NCBI GenBank assembly: GCA_028709985.1
Contig: JAQUTB010000020.1
Span: forward strand, 1 to 12,548
Source of the DNA: Dethiosulfovibrio sp.
Lineage (GTDB): Bacteria > Synergistota > Synergistia > Synergistales > Dethiosulfovibrionaceae
Length of the DNA stretch: 12,548 nt
Reading direction: 5' to 3'
Below, one piece after another: positions 11,915 through 12,548 of the stretch. Below the pieces are notes generated by a model that saw nothing but the letters and a program-made list of their open reading frames with translations, was not told where the DNA came from and searched no databases. The first letter of the stretch is position 1; each line of letters opens with the position of its first letter. The translations under genes were made by a program, and so were the position numbers.

Positions 11915-12354
11915 CCGCCCTTAGCCCCTGTCCGTTCTGCGGTCGCAAGCTGGAACTGAGGTTATATGACCGGCGGGTGGAGCAATACGTCTTTTGCCGT
12001 CATTGTGGAGCCATGGGCCCGATTCAGCACGGTTTCAGCTGGACGGATGTCAGCGAGTGGGACATGGGACGAGAGGCGGAAGCTGTTAAGGCTGAGGGAG
12101 ACGGCGCAAGGATGGCCGAGGCCTCTTGGAATAAGCGGGAAGCCGGGGACTCTCTAGCCTGCCCCTGGTGTGGGGGCTCCCTTCAGGAAAAGGACCTCCT
12201 TACTCTGGGAGGGAACCCCTACCTGGACGAGACTGGCAAGATAGCGATAGCTCTCTCTGCTCGGTACGCCTGCACCTGCCCTCTCTGTCACGCTCACGGC
12301 CCTTTTTCGACGACCGAGGACGGGGCGTGGGAGAAGTGGGTGGTGCGCCCATGA
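11911..12354 (+). CDS. Tandem Lar-like zinc-finger protein
   Basis: 147 aa from ATG 11911, which overlaps the previous stop (ATGA) and has AAGGAT nearby upstream; the longer in-frame reading from 11884 lies inside the previous gene. The first half matches the Lar restriction-alleviation family: PCPFCG (C7, C10), CRHCG (C29, C32) and the closing EASWNKR (70-76). The second half repeats the plan: ACPWCGG (C84, C87), CPLCHAHGP (C123, C126) and WEKW. Lar of the Rac prophage moderates type I restriction in E. coli, but many phage proteins with this zinc ribbon are uncharacterised, so function is tentative. Lar itself is a single unit, so the doubled form is notable. It overlaps the next gene by 4 nt. 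Confidence 0.72.
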   Translation: MTALSPCPFCGRKLELRLYDRRVEQYVFCRHCGAMGPIQHGFSWTDVSEWDMGREAEAVKAEGDGARMAEASWNKREAGDSLACPWCGGSLQEKDLLTLGGNPYLDETGKIAIALSARYACTCPLCHAHGPFSTTEDGAWEKWVVRP

Positions 12355-12548
12355 CCGTGGTTAGTTCCAAAATGGAACGGACCACTCTTTACACCTGCCC
12401 CCACGATCCGATGCGCCAGGCTCACGCCTGGTGCGAAAGGGACGCTGAGGTGGTGATAGGCTGCCTCAAGTGCCCGAGAGAGTGCCCGGGGCCGGACCAT
12501 GTTGTTGGCCTCAACAAAATGGACCCCGACGGCGATCTGTGGGAGGAG
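12351..12548 (+). CDS. Cysteine-rich hypothetical protein, cut by the window end
   Basis: 66 codons are open from ATG 12351 (ATGA overlap with the previous stop) to the end of the window, so the gene is partial. Potential metal ligands are C16, H18, H25, C28, C38, C41 and C45 (YTCPHD, AWCE, GCLKCPRECPG). The family is not recognised, but spacing and context suggest another small zinc-binding phage protein. The internal ATG at 12372 is a possible later start. Confidence 0.65.
   Translation, partial: MTVVSSKMERTTLYTCPHDPMRQAHAWCERDAEVVIGCLKCPRECPGPDHVVGLNKMDPDGDLWEE

Noticed and set aside
12468..12487. Further iteron-like copies (AAGTGCCC and AGTGCCC)
   Set aside because: They fall in codons for the Cys-Pro repeats (KCPRECP) of a coding gene, match only in part, and are far from the array.

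Overview
This window reads as the early (regulation, recombination and replication) region of a temperate bacteriophage, prophage or related mobile element. The evidence is a dense run of small overlapping genes on the + strand, several small DNA-binding regulators at the left end, and then an ordered set of phage DNA-metabolism genes: Cas4/RecB-like nuclease, Sak4-type ATPase, DUF669-type ssDNA-binding protein, SF2 helicase, RecU-like resolvase and a TOPRIM/D5 primase-helicase. No integrase, structural or lysis gene is in view. Ribosome sites are strong (AGGAGG/GGAGGTGA) and GTG and TTG starts occur. Composition is moderately GC-rich with heavy use of AGG/AGA arginine and ATA isoleucine codons. 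That suits a Bacillota- or Synergistota-like host, but this is only an impression; the host cannot be fixed from the sequence.

Left end (1-1165) is the control region. A promoter overlaps two palindromic operators and drives an XRE-family regulator (120-584), followed by a ribbon-helix-helix (RHH) protein (604-819). A 58-residue RHH gene on the - strand (725-901) overlaps the end of that gene. It diverges from a 45-residue Arc-like RHH gene (1028-1165) across an intergenic region holding an excellent sigma-70 promoter (940-968) and repeated TTAGTTGA-type sites. Four small DNA-binding proteins in 1.1 kb look like a genetic switch.

Middle left (1170-4503): accessory genes, mostly unrecognised. 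These include a ParB-fold protein with a long coiled coil (1543-2697), an AlpA/excisionase-like HTH protein (3379-3717), and a chain of very small coupled genes (3746-4503). A well-formed intrinsic terminator pointing to the - strand lies inside one of them (4291-4330).

Middle right (4488-10682): the recombination-replication module. Nuclease, Sak4 and ssDNA-binding protein should form an exonuclease/annealase system. The SF2 helicase, RecU-like nuclease and primase-helicase follow with overlapping ends, so the block is probably one operon.

Origin region (10683-10945): directly after the primase-helicase stop lie nine exact copies of AGGGCACTT in both orientations. Six are left and three right of an AT-rich stretch of about 70 bp, and the array ends in a perfect 22-bp palindrome. 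This looks like an iteron-type replication origin and is the most interesting element here; its layout resembles that described for staphylococcal pathogenicity island origins.

Right end (10946-12548): small coupled genes, several cysteine-rich, including a four-CxxC-type zinc-ribbon protein, a tandem Lar-like zinc protein and a cysteine-rich gene running off the window.
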